Shown one piece after another: positions 22,758-35,100 of a DNA stretch of 64,000 nucleotides (position 1 is the stretch's first letter; each line of letters begins with the position of its first letter). The stretch comes from Rhytidiadelphus loreus (lineage: Eukaryota; Streptophyta; Bryopsida; Hypnales; Hylocomiaceae). The DNA lies in assembly GCA_947034895.1 (NCBI GenBank), contig OX344764.1:60741348-60805347 (forward strand), in the 5' to 3' direction. The position numbers and the translations under genes are program-made. The notes beneath the pieces are model-generated. The model searched no databases and was not told the DNA's origin. It worked only from the letters and a program-made list of their open reading frames with translations.

Positions 22758-23003
22758 GGTTGGCACGGATGGGGTGGATTGACCCCCTCGCTCGTCCTTA
22801 CCAGGGGTGCAAGTAAAAAAAATGCCCCCTATTTTGGGCCATTCTAGGGTATAATCTTGACCTCACTTAGCTAATTCGGGGTCTCTGATCGCAAAAATGA
22901 ATTCAAAATTTGCAAAAAAATTCATATGCAGAAAATAAATAATTCCAGGGTTTGCCCGCAAGGTCGAGCAAGGGGGTCAGTTCTCCCTGGCCGTTGGCAT
23001 GTA
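22758..23003. mobile_element. inverted-repeat element ending in GACCCCCTCGCTCG, about 245 bp
   Basis: GACCCCCTCGCTCGTCCTT (22781-22799) pairs with AAGGTCGAGCAAGGGGGTC (22960-22978). Pairing extends outward weakly to about 40 bp (GGCACGGATGGGGTGG against the complement of CCCTGGCCGTTGGCAT). CTAAG occurs at both outer edges and may be a 5-bp target duplication. It has no coding frame. Confidence 0.5.
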
Positions 23004-23009
23004 GGCTAA

Positions 23010-24300
23010 GTTATTATGCTATTCTCTAAGAAGAGAGCCTCCATTAGAGAGTCACTTGTCCATGCACGAGGCCCCCATTTAGGTCTACAACTACCTTGTT
23101 CTAGACTACTTGAACAACTTTTGGACACTTCCCAATCCAAATTCTCTCTTTAGTTAATATAGCCAAGTAAAATGCGTATCCAATTAAGACCCAATAAATT
23201 TACTCGATAAAAAATTGAATTATAAAAATCAATGCCAACATGGAAGATTGTGCACTATTGAGCACCATTTGCAGTAAGTAGGAGTGAATTGAACTTAGAC
23301 TGTCAGACCTTAAAGCAACTAGACAAAAACACAATTAGAAAAATTGAGCGTAATAACACGAGGATTCCATTTATGGTTTGCAAACGTACACAAATTATTT
23401 CCAAAAGCATTTCTTTTATATAAAATACAATTTGGTTTGGTATACACTAAATTTTCTAACTACAAAAACTATGACCTATCTCAACTCTTTGAGTCCACCT
23501 CCACCATGGTACTATCTCCCTTTCTAGTCACATGGAAAATCAAGACTTTGAATAAGAACACAAGCTAAATATATAATTGATGGACTACCAAATAGATAGA
23601 CCTCAAATATTAGAGTTATAGAATTTCCGATGCCACATATCTTCTCCAAATGATCATCCATCAAAACTTTCTCCAATGTAGCCTCTTTTTTTATCTCTAC
23701 CAATTGAGTTGTCGTGTTGTGAAGTTGAAATTGGTATATTCTTTTGCTAAAGTATGTGTGTAGTGCTAGGATGTCTTGTTAGTTGTTGGTTGATACTTAG
23801 TTGGCTAGTAGTTGATATTAAGGTTAAAAGAATGTTAGAGTTAGCCGACAACTAGCTTCCTAGGGTTTATTCCTTGTCTTTCTCTTGAATTTTTGTGGAT
23901 TTATGGTGTGGGAAGCATTTAGAGTGTTAAGTTATAAGTTTTGTTATTGAAGGAAACATTGATGTGAGAAGTTTTGTGTTTGTGTTTGAATCAAGTGTTG
24001 GATCAAGTTAATATCTTGGATTTCAATTTTTGGCAAAGTGATCGACTATGACTTTAGATTTTATATCTAAATTGCTTACGAAAATAGAGATATGAGGCAT
24101 CAAAAGTGGATGTGTTCAAGAATTCAAAGCAACCAAAAAGGGTGTATTTAGAAGCTTCAATCTTATTGAATATTAGTGATCTATTTATAAAATTTAAAAT
24201 ATTTTAAAAATCTTATCATCTATATTGTGTCAAAAATTGGATTACAATCAACTTTGAACCTATGAGTTATGAACAAAATACAACCAAGGTGTTAAGGAAA
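23010..24300. other. AT-rich intergenic stretch, no gene recognised
   Basis: Only short open frames without recognisable domains. Nothing repeated or inverted stood out. Confidence 0.4.
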
Positions 24301-24308
24301 TGACTAGG

Positions 24309-24675
24309 CAAAAAGTCAATAGTGGGAAAAATGTCCACCAAAGTTGGATAGTATCTTGGATTGAGGTGAAATATTGTATGTGAAGAATTAACAAGTTTAT
24401 CTACATAGTAAAAAATTTCAAACCATTTGGAGAGATTGTTTGTAAATTAGGCTAGATTGAAGCTAACTATACTAATTTTAAGGTTATCTTAAAAGAGATA
24501 GAAAGTCAATAGTAGAAAAATGCTCACCAAAGTTGAATGGTATCTTGAATCAAGATGAATCTCATAAGTGAAAAATTGGCAAGTTTATCTACATTGTCAC
24601 AAATTTTCAAACCATTTGAAAAGAGTGTCCTAAGTCAAAGCTAATCATGCTAAATTTTTGGTTATTGTAAAAATT
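24309..24675. repeat. two diverged direct repeats of about 190 bp
   Basis: Unit 1 (about 24309-24499) and unit 2 (about 24500-24675) share AAAGTCAATAGT, CACCAAAGTTG, GGTATCTTGAAT-like, GCAAGTTTATCTACAT, TTTCAAACCATTTG and AAGCTAA-CAT-like blocks in the same order. There is no coding frame. Confidence 0.65.
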
Positions 24676-24679
24676 ATAG

Positions 24680-26070
24680 ATTCAAGATTATTAAGGGGGT
24701 TAAGGATATAAAGAGGTTATTTGCAAAGTATTCTACAACAATAGCCCTATACTATTCCAAACCTAATTGTACAACATTGTGACAATAAGTAGAGGGCACT
24801 AAGAACAAGATTGATTGTATGGAGCAAGAGAGGGTGAATGCATGGTGAGGTGATATATATTTTGTGATCCAGTATATGAGATGCAACACTTTTGAGAATT
24901 TCAAAAATCATCCACAAATATAGAAAATATCAAATAAATTTAGATGGTTTGATAGTATTAATCTTACATAATCATCGCTTTGAAATTCATAAAAATAGTT
25001 ATTATATTCTTACAAATGCATTACATTCTTTCAAAACACTACATGTTCCATTTGCAACTATGCCCCCAAATTTCATAAAAAGAGTGTTCTTGATAGAATT
25101 TTAAGTTATAAATTTTTTCTACATTCAAAAATGTGAAATTAAGATACCTAATTTTTTTTAAGATTCTTTTGAATCTTCAAAGTTAATAAATTAAACCATT
25201 TTGTATTTATAATTTAAAAATTTATTGTTTTAAAATACTTATTTTATATATTTTCTTTTGAATATATTTCAAATTGAAATTTTGTAAGTGAGAATTTTAG
25301 TGAATTTTCAATCTAAAATCAAATATGAACAATTTTACAATCAAAGTTTGGATAGAAGTTGGTCAAACTAATATTAAAATGGAAGTTTTGAAATCCAAAA
25401 TCTTTAAGGAAAATCATATTTTCAAACTAAAATTTGACTTTTTAGTTGATATATAGTTTATATGTATACATAGTTCATTTCATTTTCCATTATGTTTGTG
25501 TTACATGTTTTTAAAATTTATTTTAAAATAAGTACTTTTATCAAAATGCACATTGAGCACAAAGTATACTAACCTTTGTGAAATATTTGTTCATGACTTG
25601 AATGAGTACACCATGCATTTGTCCAAGTGGGAGAGAAAAAGACAAAACCATTCACTTTCATGTCTTTCTCCACATGGATCAAAGCACTTTGGAAGATTGC
25701 TACTCCAATTCTATACAAGAACCTTAGTTAGGCAATCATTTGGTGCCATTAGCAAACCAATAGCAAAGCAATCACATGGGATTTTTTTTTCATTCATGAA
25801 AAGTCGCCCATGATTCTTTTTATCTCACCATGCTTATAAGACTTCACTTGCCAAAGAAGTGTATAAAATCCTATTGCAATTTGTGTCCAATCATGTTGTG
25901 TCTCTTGGGCAATTCTTTTTATTTGCCTCCCTTTGTATGAAGTGATCCTAATTTTGTAGGTGAAGAAGACAAATTCTAATCTAATTTGGTTGACATGAAT
26001 GAAGACTTTGTTTGTTCAAGACCTACACCCAAATTCACAAGACACAAGGATAGACTTTAAGAACTAAATT
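24680..26070. other. AT-rich intergenic stretch, no gene recognised
   Basis: Very AT-rich DNA between the direct repeats and element F. The longest open frame (25553-25813) shows no family resemblance. Confidence 0.4.
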
Positions 26071-26077
26071 TCCTTAA

Positions 26078-26912
26078 CTCCTAAAGGTTCTTGTCCCCAT
26101 TCAATGGATACAAGAAATCTTGGGTAGGTTCCTACAAAGTCATTTTTTGTTGGATGTTTACAAAATTTGGACACAATAGACCTCCTAGGTGAAAAACAAT
26201 TTTTTTTCAATCTTGAGACAACTTGGGCAATTTGGGAATCTTTTGGAAATCTTTTGCAAAGAAGCTCATTAAATTTTCAAACTTGGCATGTATGTAACTA
26301 ATGAAATATGTTAATATTGGGATAAATTCAAGAAAAAACATTTTCTTCTAACCTCAAATCCTATTACCTTGCAATTTGTATAGTCAAAATTCTTGAAATT
26401 TTTTCCACATATTCCAAATTTTTGTCTCTAAATTTTCACTCTTTGAATTTCAAATAAATTTTTTCCTCATTGCATAAGAAATCATCAAAAATGACTAGTA
26501 TATAGACAATTCACTTAACTTCCTTGCATTGCAGGGTGATTTAAAATATTTTAGGCTCCATATTTGCTTCTAAATTTTTTCATGAGTGAATTTAATATCA
26601 CATACTTATGAATGGTCAAAATCCTCATTTTTTCATAGAGTAAAAATTTTACTCCAAAAGAACATGAAGTTTGTTGACCCTGTTTTGCAGGAAAGAAAAA
26701 AAGTTTTTTTTACTCAATTCAAATGTTATAATCTTTCAAGTCACATGGTCAAATGGGCTGAATTTTTTTTCTCATTCTAATAAAATACTTTACTTTACTT
26801 TTGTATGGTTGAAGTTTAAAAAAAAAAATTCAATTTTCATTTTTGAATAAGATACCAAAAAACTGCAGTTTTTGACAATGTCTCTTTGAAAATCCTCCTG
26901 GTCATTTAGGGG
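26078..26912. mobile_element. TTAA-flanked CCCC/GGGG element F, 835 bp
   Basis: TTAA (26074-26077) then CTCCTAAAGG. The right end is CATTTAGGGG then TTAA (26913-26916). The interior aligns with elements A, H and I: AAGTCATTTTTTGTTGGATG, TTGCAATTTG, TTGCATTGCAGGGTGATT, GTTATAATCTTTCAAG, GGTCAAATGGGCTGAA, GCAGTTTTTGACAATG. No transposase frame. Confidence 0.78.
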
Positions 26913-27113
26913 TTAAAACTACTCCAACTGCTAGAAAAATATACACAATAATGATAATTTATTTGTACAACCTTTGTGGTGGCTCAATAGGTATTAACAA
27001 GAGTTAGTGGTTTCCAAGCTTTCTTTTGTGTAAGTGTATATTCATGAAATATTAAATAATGTTTGTATTTGTTATTTGTTTGTAATGAGGTAATAGACAC
27101 GAGTGTCTTTTTT

Positions 27114-27158
27114 GAGCTCATTGTCATTGTGACAAATTGTCACAATGACAATGAGCTC
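27114..27158. repeat. perfect 45-base palindrome (22-bp arms, 1-base centre)
   Basis: GAGCTCATTGTCATTGTGAC and the next two bases (AA) are followed by a single A and then the exact complement. No mismatch. It could extrude as a cruciform or encode a short hairpin RNA. It could also be a relic of an inverted duplication. Confidence 0.95.
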
Positions 27159-27587
27159 CAAATTCCTTTGATAAATTTTTTTCTTCTTATTTATCCAACA
27201 CCCACCCCCACCCCAAGATATTTTAAATTAAAATATTTTCTTGAACCTCCCCCTCCCCCCCCTCTTTGTAATTTTCAGAATTAGATTCTCTCACAATCAC
27301 TATGGGATATATGTTTCCCAAGTACGTATCATATTTGTACCATATATATCCGTATCATAGTGCATATCTGTATCTGCATCCAAGGTTTTTTTTTGAGATC
27401 AACGGTTGTGGGGGTTTTTGTAATTTTTTTTTTCTAAAAAATTAACGGCTCTCGTTTTTTGGAAGGGAGGGGGTTGTTAATTAATGGCCAGATGGCCGGT
27501 TCACTCTTTTCGGTACATTGTAAGCATTAGTTTGATGATTTTCTTGGGTATTTTATTTGAAGGTGACACTAATTTTGTGCCCTCACT

Positions 27588-27871
27588 ACACTAATAATGA
27601 TATTTAGTGTTATGTTACTAATAGTGTTACCTAATTTTTACCAGACCCATTTAGAGTTTTACTTTCCACCTCTTGTGAGTTCATTTCTAATATGAAATTA
27701 CCTTAAACACTAAATGAAGTCTTGTTAAAAATTTATATCCCAAAAAAATTTAAAAAGTTGTCAAGTAATGCCTATATTAACATTTAGTGTTAGTAACACT
27801 AGTGAAATTGTTGACATTTAGTGTTGTACTTCGTAATTAGTGTTGCCAACACTACATACCATTATTAGTGT
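27588..27871. mobile_element. foldback MITE ending ACACTAATAATG, 284 bp
   Basis: The left end ACACTAATAATG and the right end CATTATTAGTGT are perfect 12-bp inverted repeats. ACT flanks both sides (27585-27587 and 27872-27874), a 3-bp duplication. AGTGTT/AACACT motifs recur inside on both strands. Ends and duplication size again fit a CACTA-like family, different from the one at 10448. It lies about 200 bp upstream of the TPX2 leader. Confidence 0.75.
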
Positions 27872-27879
27872 ACTGCTAC

Positions 27880-29186
27880 AAATCAGTATATTGGTGAAAC
27901 ATTAAAAAAATCACGGGACTTCGGAGTACCGGTATTTCGGACGTTCGGACTTCCTTCCTTTCCACTTTTTCCTCTAACCGTCACATCGTTCCTCCGAGAA
28001 ATTCAAAAATTGGGGGGACTCCGCCCCGCTCGCTTCTTCCATTCAAGCTCGCCTGTGCGCTTCGCTCCCGCCTGGGACCGCTTCTTCAGATTCAATTTCG
28101 ATTTGGTGTTTTGCTACAAATCAGTCGGCCAAGTTATCATTGCCCCTTTGCACCGAATTCTGTCTCGGGCCTCGCGCCCGCCGTTGACACGACTTCGTCG
28201 TCGTCCGCTTCGTCATGCTCGGGAGCCACTCAATTCAATTCAATTCTGACGGCAATATGCCGGGCCTTGCTGCAGGGCGTTGCTGTGCCGTCGTGTCATC
28301 TGTCAAGGACGCCCGATCTGGTTGAGGGCGAGATCGAGTGCGGGGGAACTAAGCCACTGGACGCTGTACAGATTGCATCATTTGACAGGATCTAGGGCAT
28401 GCCAGCTAGATGCCTGGTAGATGCTGGATTGGCACGTTGAGAGAGCACTGAGAGACCGTTCTTGATCGTCTTGCATTCCCTGGCATGGCGAATTGATGTT
28501 CAAAGCGTTTGTGGTGGAGAGATTGGGAGTGATCGGGAATTCATTGGATTTCATGGAGTAAGATGGTGGTTACTCCTGGGGCGGGGATGCTATGGTTGTT
28601 GTGAAGCGTGGAAGCAGTTTGATCATTCGTGACGTGGAAATCGAGTGGAAATTATGGATGCAGTGACGACCGGGGATTCATTCACAGCTGCAGCTTATTG
28701 GACTTGAAGTCATTTGGTGCCGAAAGAACGAAAGGACGTGCGTTATTCAGCCGTTCATTTACTTCTTGGAAATTCTGAGTGGAATTTATGTCAGGGTGAT
28801 CGGAAGGCGGGATTGGTGAGGAGTTCGTGGTTTCTTTAACCTTGCGCGTCTGCATCATATTTTGCGAAGTTATTCTCATTTCGTGTTCTAATTCGAAATC
28901 TAAAGCCCCATTCAAAGAGCAGTTTTGCTGCTGGCGATGATAATTGTCAATTCTCAGGAGCATCCTATCACTTGAAGGATGTGAATGAGAGCTTCGAGGA
29001 TTGGATTACTCGTTTTTGTTTGCTCGGGTGTTTACGACTTAGTCGTCGTCACCTCCGATCTTAGAGAATCCTTGTACCAACTCGTTTGCTCAGAGCAAAC
29101 TCGTGGTCGCAGGCAATCGGTGGGAAGCGTTGTTTGGATTCATTTGTGACTGGAGGTTAATGCATTACATGTGTGTATTCTAGGAG
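27880..29186 (+). promoter_or_regulatory. promoter and 5' leader region of TPX2
   Basis: GC content rises sharply at about 28000, with C/T-rich blocks, unlike the AT-rich flanks. An acceptor-like TTCTAG at 29178-29183 stands just before GAG-ATG, so the leader is probably spliced, with its first exon somewhere in 28.0-29.0 kb. Open frames inside (28010-28249, 28111-28395, minus 28963-28682) have no family and are probably leader sequence. No TATA box could be placed with confidence. Confidence 0.5.
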
Positions 29187-32100
29187 ATGATGGACGGTTC
29201 GAATGAGGCAGAGGTTGTTAAATTCGGCCAATTTCAGAACATTGACTGGACATATGAATGCTCAGCTCCGAAATATTATGATTTCACTCGTAAAGAGACA
29301 GATGCAGAAGTATTGGCAGCGGAGAGATGGTTCCAAATTACGATACCGTATGAAAATTCTCGTACGTGTTACAGATTTTCTGCTTTTCCAACCTGTTGCC
29401 GAATACCTGTGCTTTGAGTTGTCCTTGATACCGTTTCGAGCTGAAATTTAGGAACGAAATTGATTGAAGATGATGAGTTTGAGTCGTGAGATGTGAATAC
29501 AATTAAATTATGCTACCATGTGTTCAGAGATGCAGCTGATGAAGTGTTGCTCCTCTAATTACTCACTAATTGCCAAGCCTTCAAGAGTGTATCCAGGATG
29601 GCGATAGTGCAAATTAAGTGTCGAGTGGATACGTGGTGCTGAAGTAGTCAGCAGCATGTGTTATGAGTGCTCTCTCTTGATTGAATTCGTAGAATTTTCT
29701 TACGCGTTGAGGCTTTTTTTGTGTCTCTCTCTATAATTATCAAATTTTATTTTGATTGATTCCTTCTAACTATCCATCTTGGTGTTTGCTCAGCTCATGT
29801 TGCAAAGACTAAATCAGTATCAGAGCTGCGGTCCACTGCAAAGGGTAAAACTCATGGTAGCAAAGTTGAGGCGTTACAGGTTTGTACTCAAATGCTGCGC
29901 TCCATTGTTTTCTATTACTTGGACCTTCGCTATAATTTGCGTATGTTGCAGAAATCTGCTGGGCTACTATTTTCCATTTAAATTGGAACATGCAGTCGTG
30001 ATTTACCCTAGTGGATCAACATTGACTGAAATAATGTTGGGATTCCTGGAGAGATAATACCTTAGAGCAGCAGTTCGCCCTTCACAATTATAGGCTACAT
30101 TTTGTTGATGGCTGTAGACACAAACTGTAATAATGGCGGGTTTGACTATTTTGTTTTAGAATTTAATCTCTACTATTGGACTTTTCATCCGAGATCATCA
30201 GATCAAAAAAAATCTAATTATCTTCGCTGAATTTTGTTTTGGTATGGATTTTCCTTTTCCGGATACCTATTTTAAAATTCAGCTGATGTAAATACGAAAT
30301 CTAATTTGTTACAGATTTTAGCACACGTGTCACCATTAGCAAAGAGATCATGCGCACTCAAGGATTTCGAAGAGTTTTCGGGGAATTTTACCGAGGAATC
30401 TATTCTGAGGACTGCGGATTGCGAAGGTGCAAAAAAGACGGCGGGTTGCGATTCCGTTCACCAGGAACCTTTTACGCCTGTGGGTAGCACAATCACTGGA
30501 ACTATTGAAAACAACGTCAATCGAACACCTCCTTCTGCCTTGGCTGGCCTTGTTATCTCCCCAGGGAGTTTGCCAACCAAGCGGCTGTACTCGGATTTGT
30601 TGAAGGAACCAGCTCCCGCTGAACGAGTACCTCGCTCACGGCCTAAAAACAGGCTCTCATTTTCCAGGTTCGGAACTCTCATTGGAATTGCTGGGTAGAA
30701 TTTACGATCAGTTCTGTGGACACCTGCTTTTCAAAGATCAAAGATGAATTTGTAGCAATTTAGCATCAATTATAGCATCTGAACTCCCGGTTGGATAATG
30801 TGTGAACACAACAGAACTGGTCGTAACAAGACTTTAACCAACAAGAAACCGATCATTGCCAGTTCCAAATGTCACAGTCAAGCTGAGAAGAAGCGGAAGT
30901 TAGAGGATGACAGGCTTCATCAGGTATTTATCTGAGAGCCACCAACTAGTGTTTCTGAAAGGATAAAGTGTTTACTTCTTTAAAAAATTTAAGTTTGTTG
31001 TATCATTATGATGCGCGCAGTTGCTTTACATGAAGGACAGATTGCCGAGACCCAAAAATCCTCCAACTTTGACAGTACCCCATGAGTTTCAGCTTCGGAC
31101 AGATGAACGGGCTCACACTCAGCATGGAGATTTAAACAAGGTACGTTTCAAGACTACAATGCATCTTTGTCTATTTAACTATGCTGAGGTGATAATTGCG
31201 CTCATTTTGTACACTTTGTTACCTGAGAATCACAGTTTGATTCTGTCTTCTGTTCAGACTTCACCCTTTGTTTCGATGGCTGAAAGAGTTCGAAGATTTC
31301 ACATGAAGACTGCAGAACGTGTCCATGTTCCCAGCAATAACTGGGTAACCCAGGTAAGTATTCTACGCTAATTGTAGATGCATTGATAGTTAAATATATG
31401 GAGTGAAATAATTATCAAGATATCAGAAAACATTTGGAGGAAATGTTAGGGACCATCTTCTGCGTCGCTATTTCTGCTGTGGACGTAGTTGAAAGTAGAG
31501 TTGCCTTAAGAAAAAGAACATGGCTTGTGAACAGGTTAAGGTGCACGAAATCGAGAAAAGAAAGTTGAAGTTAACAGTTGCAAAGTCCCCAGCATTTGGA
31601 ACATCTCAGAGAGTTCGACCCCCAAAGTATTTTTCCTCACATCAACTCTTTTGGTTTTTTTAAATGTAATGATTATTTGACAGGATAATTTATTATATCC
31701 TCAAGATGGGGTCTTTCCATCGTCAAATTATACTGAATGTGGACGTCATTGGATATATTCAACAGGGTCAAAAGCGCAGCAGAACTTGAGGAGGAAATGT
31801 TAGCTAAGATTCCCAAGTTCAAGGCTCGTCCACTACCAAAGAAGGTGAATGTCCCAAAGTGATAGGTTTTCTTTTGTCCGTCACTAGAAACGCTGTCGTC
31901 CTACATTTTTATGTAAATATTCTTAAAGGTTATTTGGTGCCGATTAGCTGTTACAATCATTCAAGATTCTAGTTGTTGTAGGCAATGCAATACCTATAGT
32001 ATGTTACAAATCTTTATTGATCTGCATGATTCCTTTGTTGTGAATACTTTCTAAGCTTTTTTGCTGCATAATTAAACGATATTGGGAGACGTGTTCTAAA

Positions 32101-35100
32101 ACTTTTGTTCTGAACTCTTACGCGATTGATTTTTTTATGATCATCATGCTATCAGATTCTGGAGGCACCTGCGTTGCCCACCTTTACGAAATCGACTCCT
32201 CACGTACAAGAATTTCAGGTGACTGTCAACCATCTGAAAATCTGGAAATCGGAAGCCTCTATAGGGTTTGACTACTAGTGAATATTCTTTTGAAAGTGTT
32301 CAAATTTTTGGTATGCTTACGACCTTGCTAGAGTTCCAAGAAACTCTTGTTAATTTCCTCAAGAAGTGTTATTAATTATTCACTTGTTTTTTCTGACGTG
32401 TTCCATTTTAACATCGATCTCTCATAGTTATTTGTTTTCGTCATTAGGAGTTTCACTTACATACTATGGATCGAGCTCAACATCATGCAAGCTCATCAGC
32501 TTCCTCATCTGCTGATACGCTCTCTACCTTGGTACGCGCTGAAATTTGTCAAGTTTGAAAGTGAAAGCTCATTCTGGTGTTCGTATTTCGAAAGAGCTCA
32601 TCGTCAACTCTTTTTCCAGGTCATATCCTATGGTGTGCTTACAATGAGTGTAATCATGTGCAGGAGAATGTGTCAAAGCCAAAATACCTGAAACAGCGTC
32701 CACCGCAGCTTGAAACAGCTAACCGTGTGCGACCTTCTACGTACGAACAAGCTCCCTATATGGATTGAGCCTTTAATGCCAGCATCTAGTAGCAACAAGA
32801 TTGATATTAGGTTTTACCCTCGTTTTCAACAATGAATCATCCGGACCTTTCTATGGAGAATAGACTTGATTCTTGAATCATTTGCAGGGTGAAGAGTAGG
32901 GAAGAGCTAGAAGCAGAGGAGCTTGCAAAGATGCCCAAGTTCAAAGCACGTCCACTCAACAAGATGGTGAGGATATTGTGAATTTTTATTTTGACGTCTT
33001 ATCTAATTGAAGCTATCCCCTTTATGCTGTCCGCACTGACACTTTAGGTCCAAATTTCTAATATAGAGGTTAGTGGAGAATCCTGGTACTGGTAACTGAT
33101 ATCAGATTAGCAAGAATGCAGCTTAAAGTGATTTTGATGTTCGAACCCAATTTCGTGGTATGTACCGGCAGATTTTCGAAAGCAAGGGCGACCTTGGCGT
33201 TCCTCGGAATCAGAAACGGGAGGTTACTACGCCCCAAGTACGTCTGTTTTAACTAATCCACAAGCTGTAGGGACAAAATTTTATGCGCGCGCTATTGGCC
33301 TTAATTGCTAAGTGAGTTTGAGTTCATCTGTTCATTGTAGGGATTTCATTTCAGAACCGATGAACGAGCGCATTCACGTGATCCAGACATACTTGCCGAC
33401 CAAATACAGAAAGTAAGTGCAGCTTGGGAACCAAAATATTCATCTGGAATCTTTGAAATCGTAAGGTTTGATGGGTTCGAATTTGTTGATTGACCTGCTT
33501 ATCTTTGGGGTTCTACTCTTTTGCATGGATAGCTTTCGTTAAGCAAGCCAAACAAAGAGGAAACAGCGTTACGACCAACAATACCGAAACCATTTCATCT
33601 TTCTACTGACGTAAGCATTCTCTTCCAATCGGTACTTTCGTTCCTGCCTTACAAGGCAATGGTTTCTGTTGTCCAACGTGCTCAGATACTCCATTATTTC
33701 CGGTTCACTCTCTAGTTTATGCTCGTTGTAAAGATGTGAGTCTGTGAGGTTTTTATTTCATCCTCTCAACAGAGTCCAAAGGTATCTGACCAAGGCATTG
33801 TTCTTTTAATAATATAGTTGTACTGATTGTAAATTTTATTGATTATTCATTCTTTTAACAAGCATGTCAATATCTTGAAAAAACATTTTATTATGGAGTC
33901 CATTGATTTATCAGCTGATTTACAAACTTACGTTTTTCCAATAGGATCGAGGATTGGCAAAAGGGATGAGGGAAATCCAGGAGAGAATTCAACAACTTCA
34001 AGAGGAAGAAAAGGCCCGCATACCCATAGCCAATCCTCTTCCTTGGACCACTGAATTTCCAGAGGTAAAAATAATCCCAGAATATTTGTGCATTGTTGAG
34101 GAGTTTCAGAACAACGATGGAATCGCTATTCATTTGTAAATTCGTCATAAGAAATTTTGCATAAAAGCATGAGAGGTTTGGAAGCCCTTAGGTTGCTTTG
34201 GTGTTGGAGATGTGCTGTCGACATTTTGGTAAACACTATTATGTAGATGCTTAGGCAGTTACATTACCGAGTAGCTGAGGACACCATGTATTCACCTATT
34301 TCAGGTACCTCCCAAACCAGTTCCCAAAGAATGCACAAAGCCGGAACCTTTCTACTTGGAGAGCTTATTGCTCCACGAACAAGAGCAAGAGCGCCTAATG
34401 CTAGAGCAGATGCAAGCCGAACAACTCGAGGAAGCACTAAGAGAATTTCATGCTCAACCCAACCTCTCCAAGTATTGTCTTTGGCACCTCTCTCAGTTTC
34501 TGCCTGAGCTAGTCGTTTCAATTGTTGAGAAACGTGTCTTTGGCTTGCATCCACTCTAGGGTCCAGGTGCTTCAAAAGTTGTAATGGACCCTACCACTAA
34601 TGGAAGGGTTTGGACAGGAACAAAGGACTATGATTTTGTCACAAGAACTTGTGAAGAGTCGGTTATCTGATAGTTAAGGTCGATTCTTGCGACATTTTCT
34701 CATGAGCCCAACATACACAATACGAATATGGAACTAACATGTAATTACAAATGATGTTCATCCCTGTGTTCTCTGTATTGTTTTCTTTGGTGCTATCTGT
34801 CTTTTTAAAAGTACTAGATTTAAATTATCTTTGTCATCCTTGATTTCATATCAGTGAAAGTGTTTCTAAAGCTCAAGTGTCTTGCGTTGTTGCAGTGTAC
34901 CGGTTGCCTTGCCACCGCGACCAAGAAAACCACTTACTGTCATTGAAGAATTCAATTTCTTCGTTGGTCAACGTGCAATTGAGAGAGAAGATTTTGAGCA
35001 AAAGGTAACAACATAACATTCCTATGCAGTACTTTTTCTTTTGCATCTGGAGATGATTTTTTTTAATATTTGCATCCAAGAACACTTTTATTGCATACCA

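Noticed and set aside
28010..28395. Two overlapping plus-strand frames before TPX2
   Set aside because: No known domain, and the position fits a GC-rich untranslated leader. Kept only as leader/promoter region.
34560..34672. Open-looking stretch (DPTTNGRVWTGTKDYDFVTR) between TPX2 exons 17 and 18
   Set aside because: Exons 17 and 18 already join in phase without it and it ends in a stop. It could be a retained or decayed exon, but nothing supports use.
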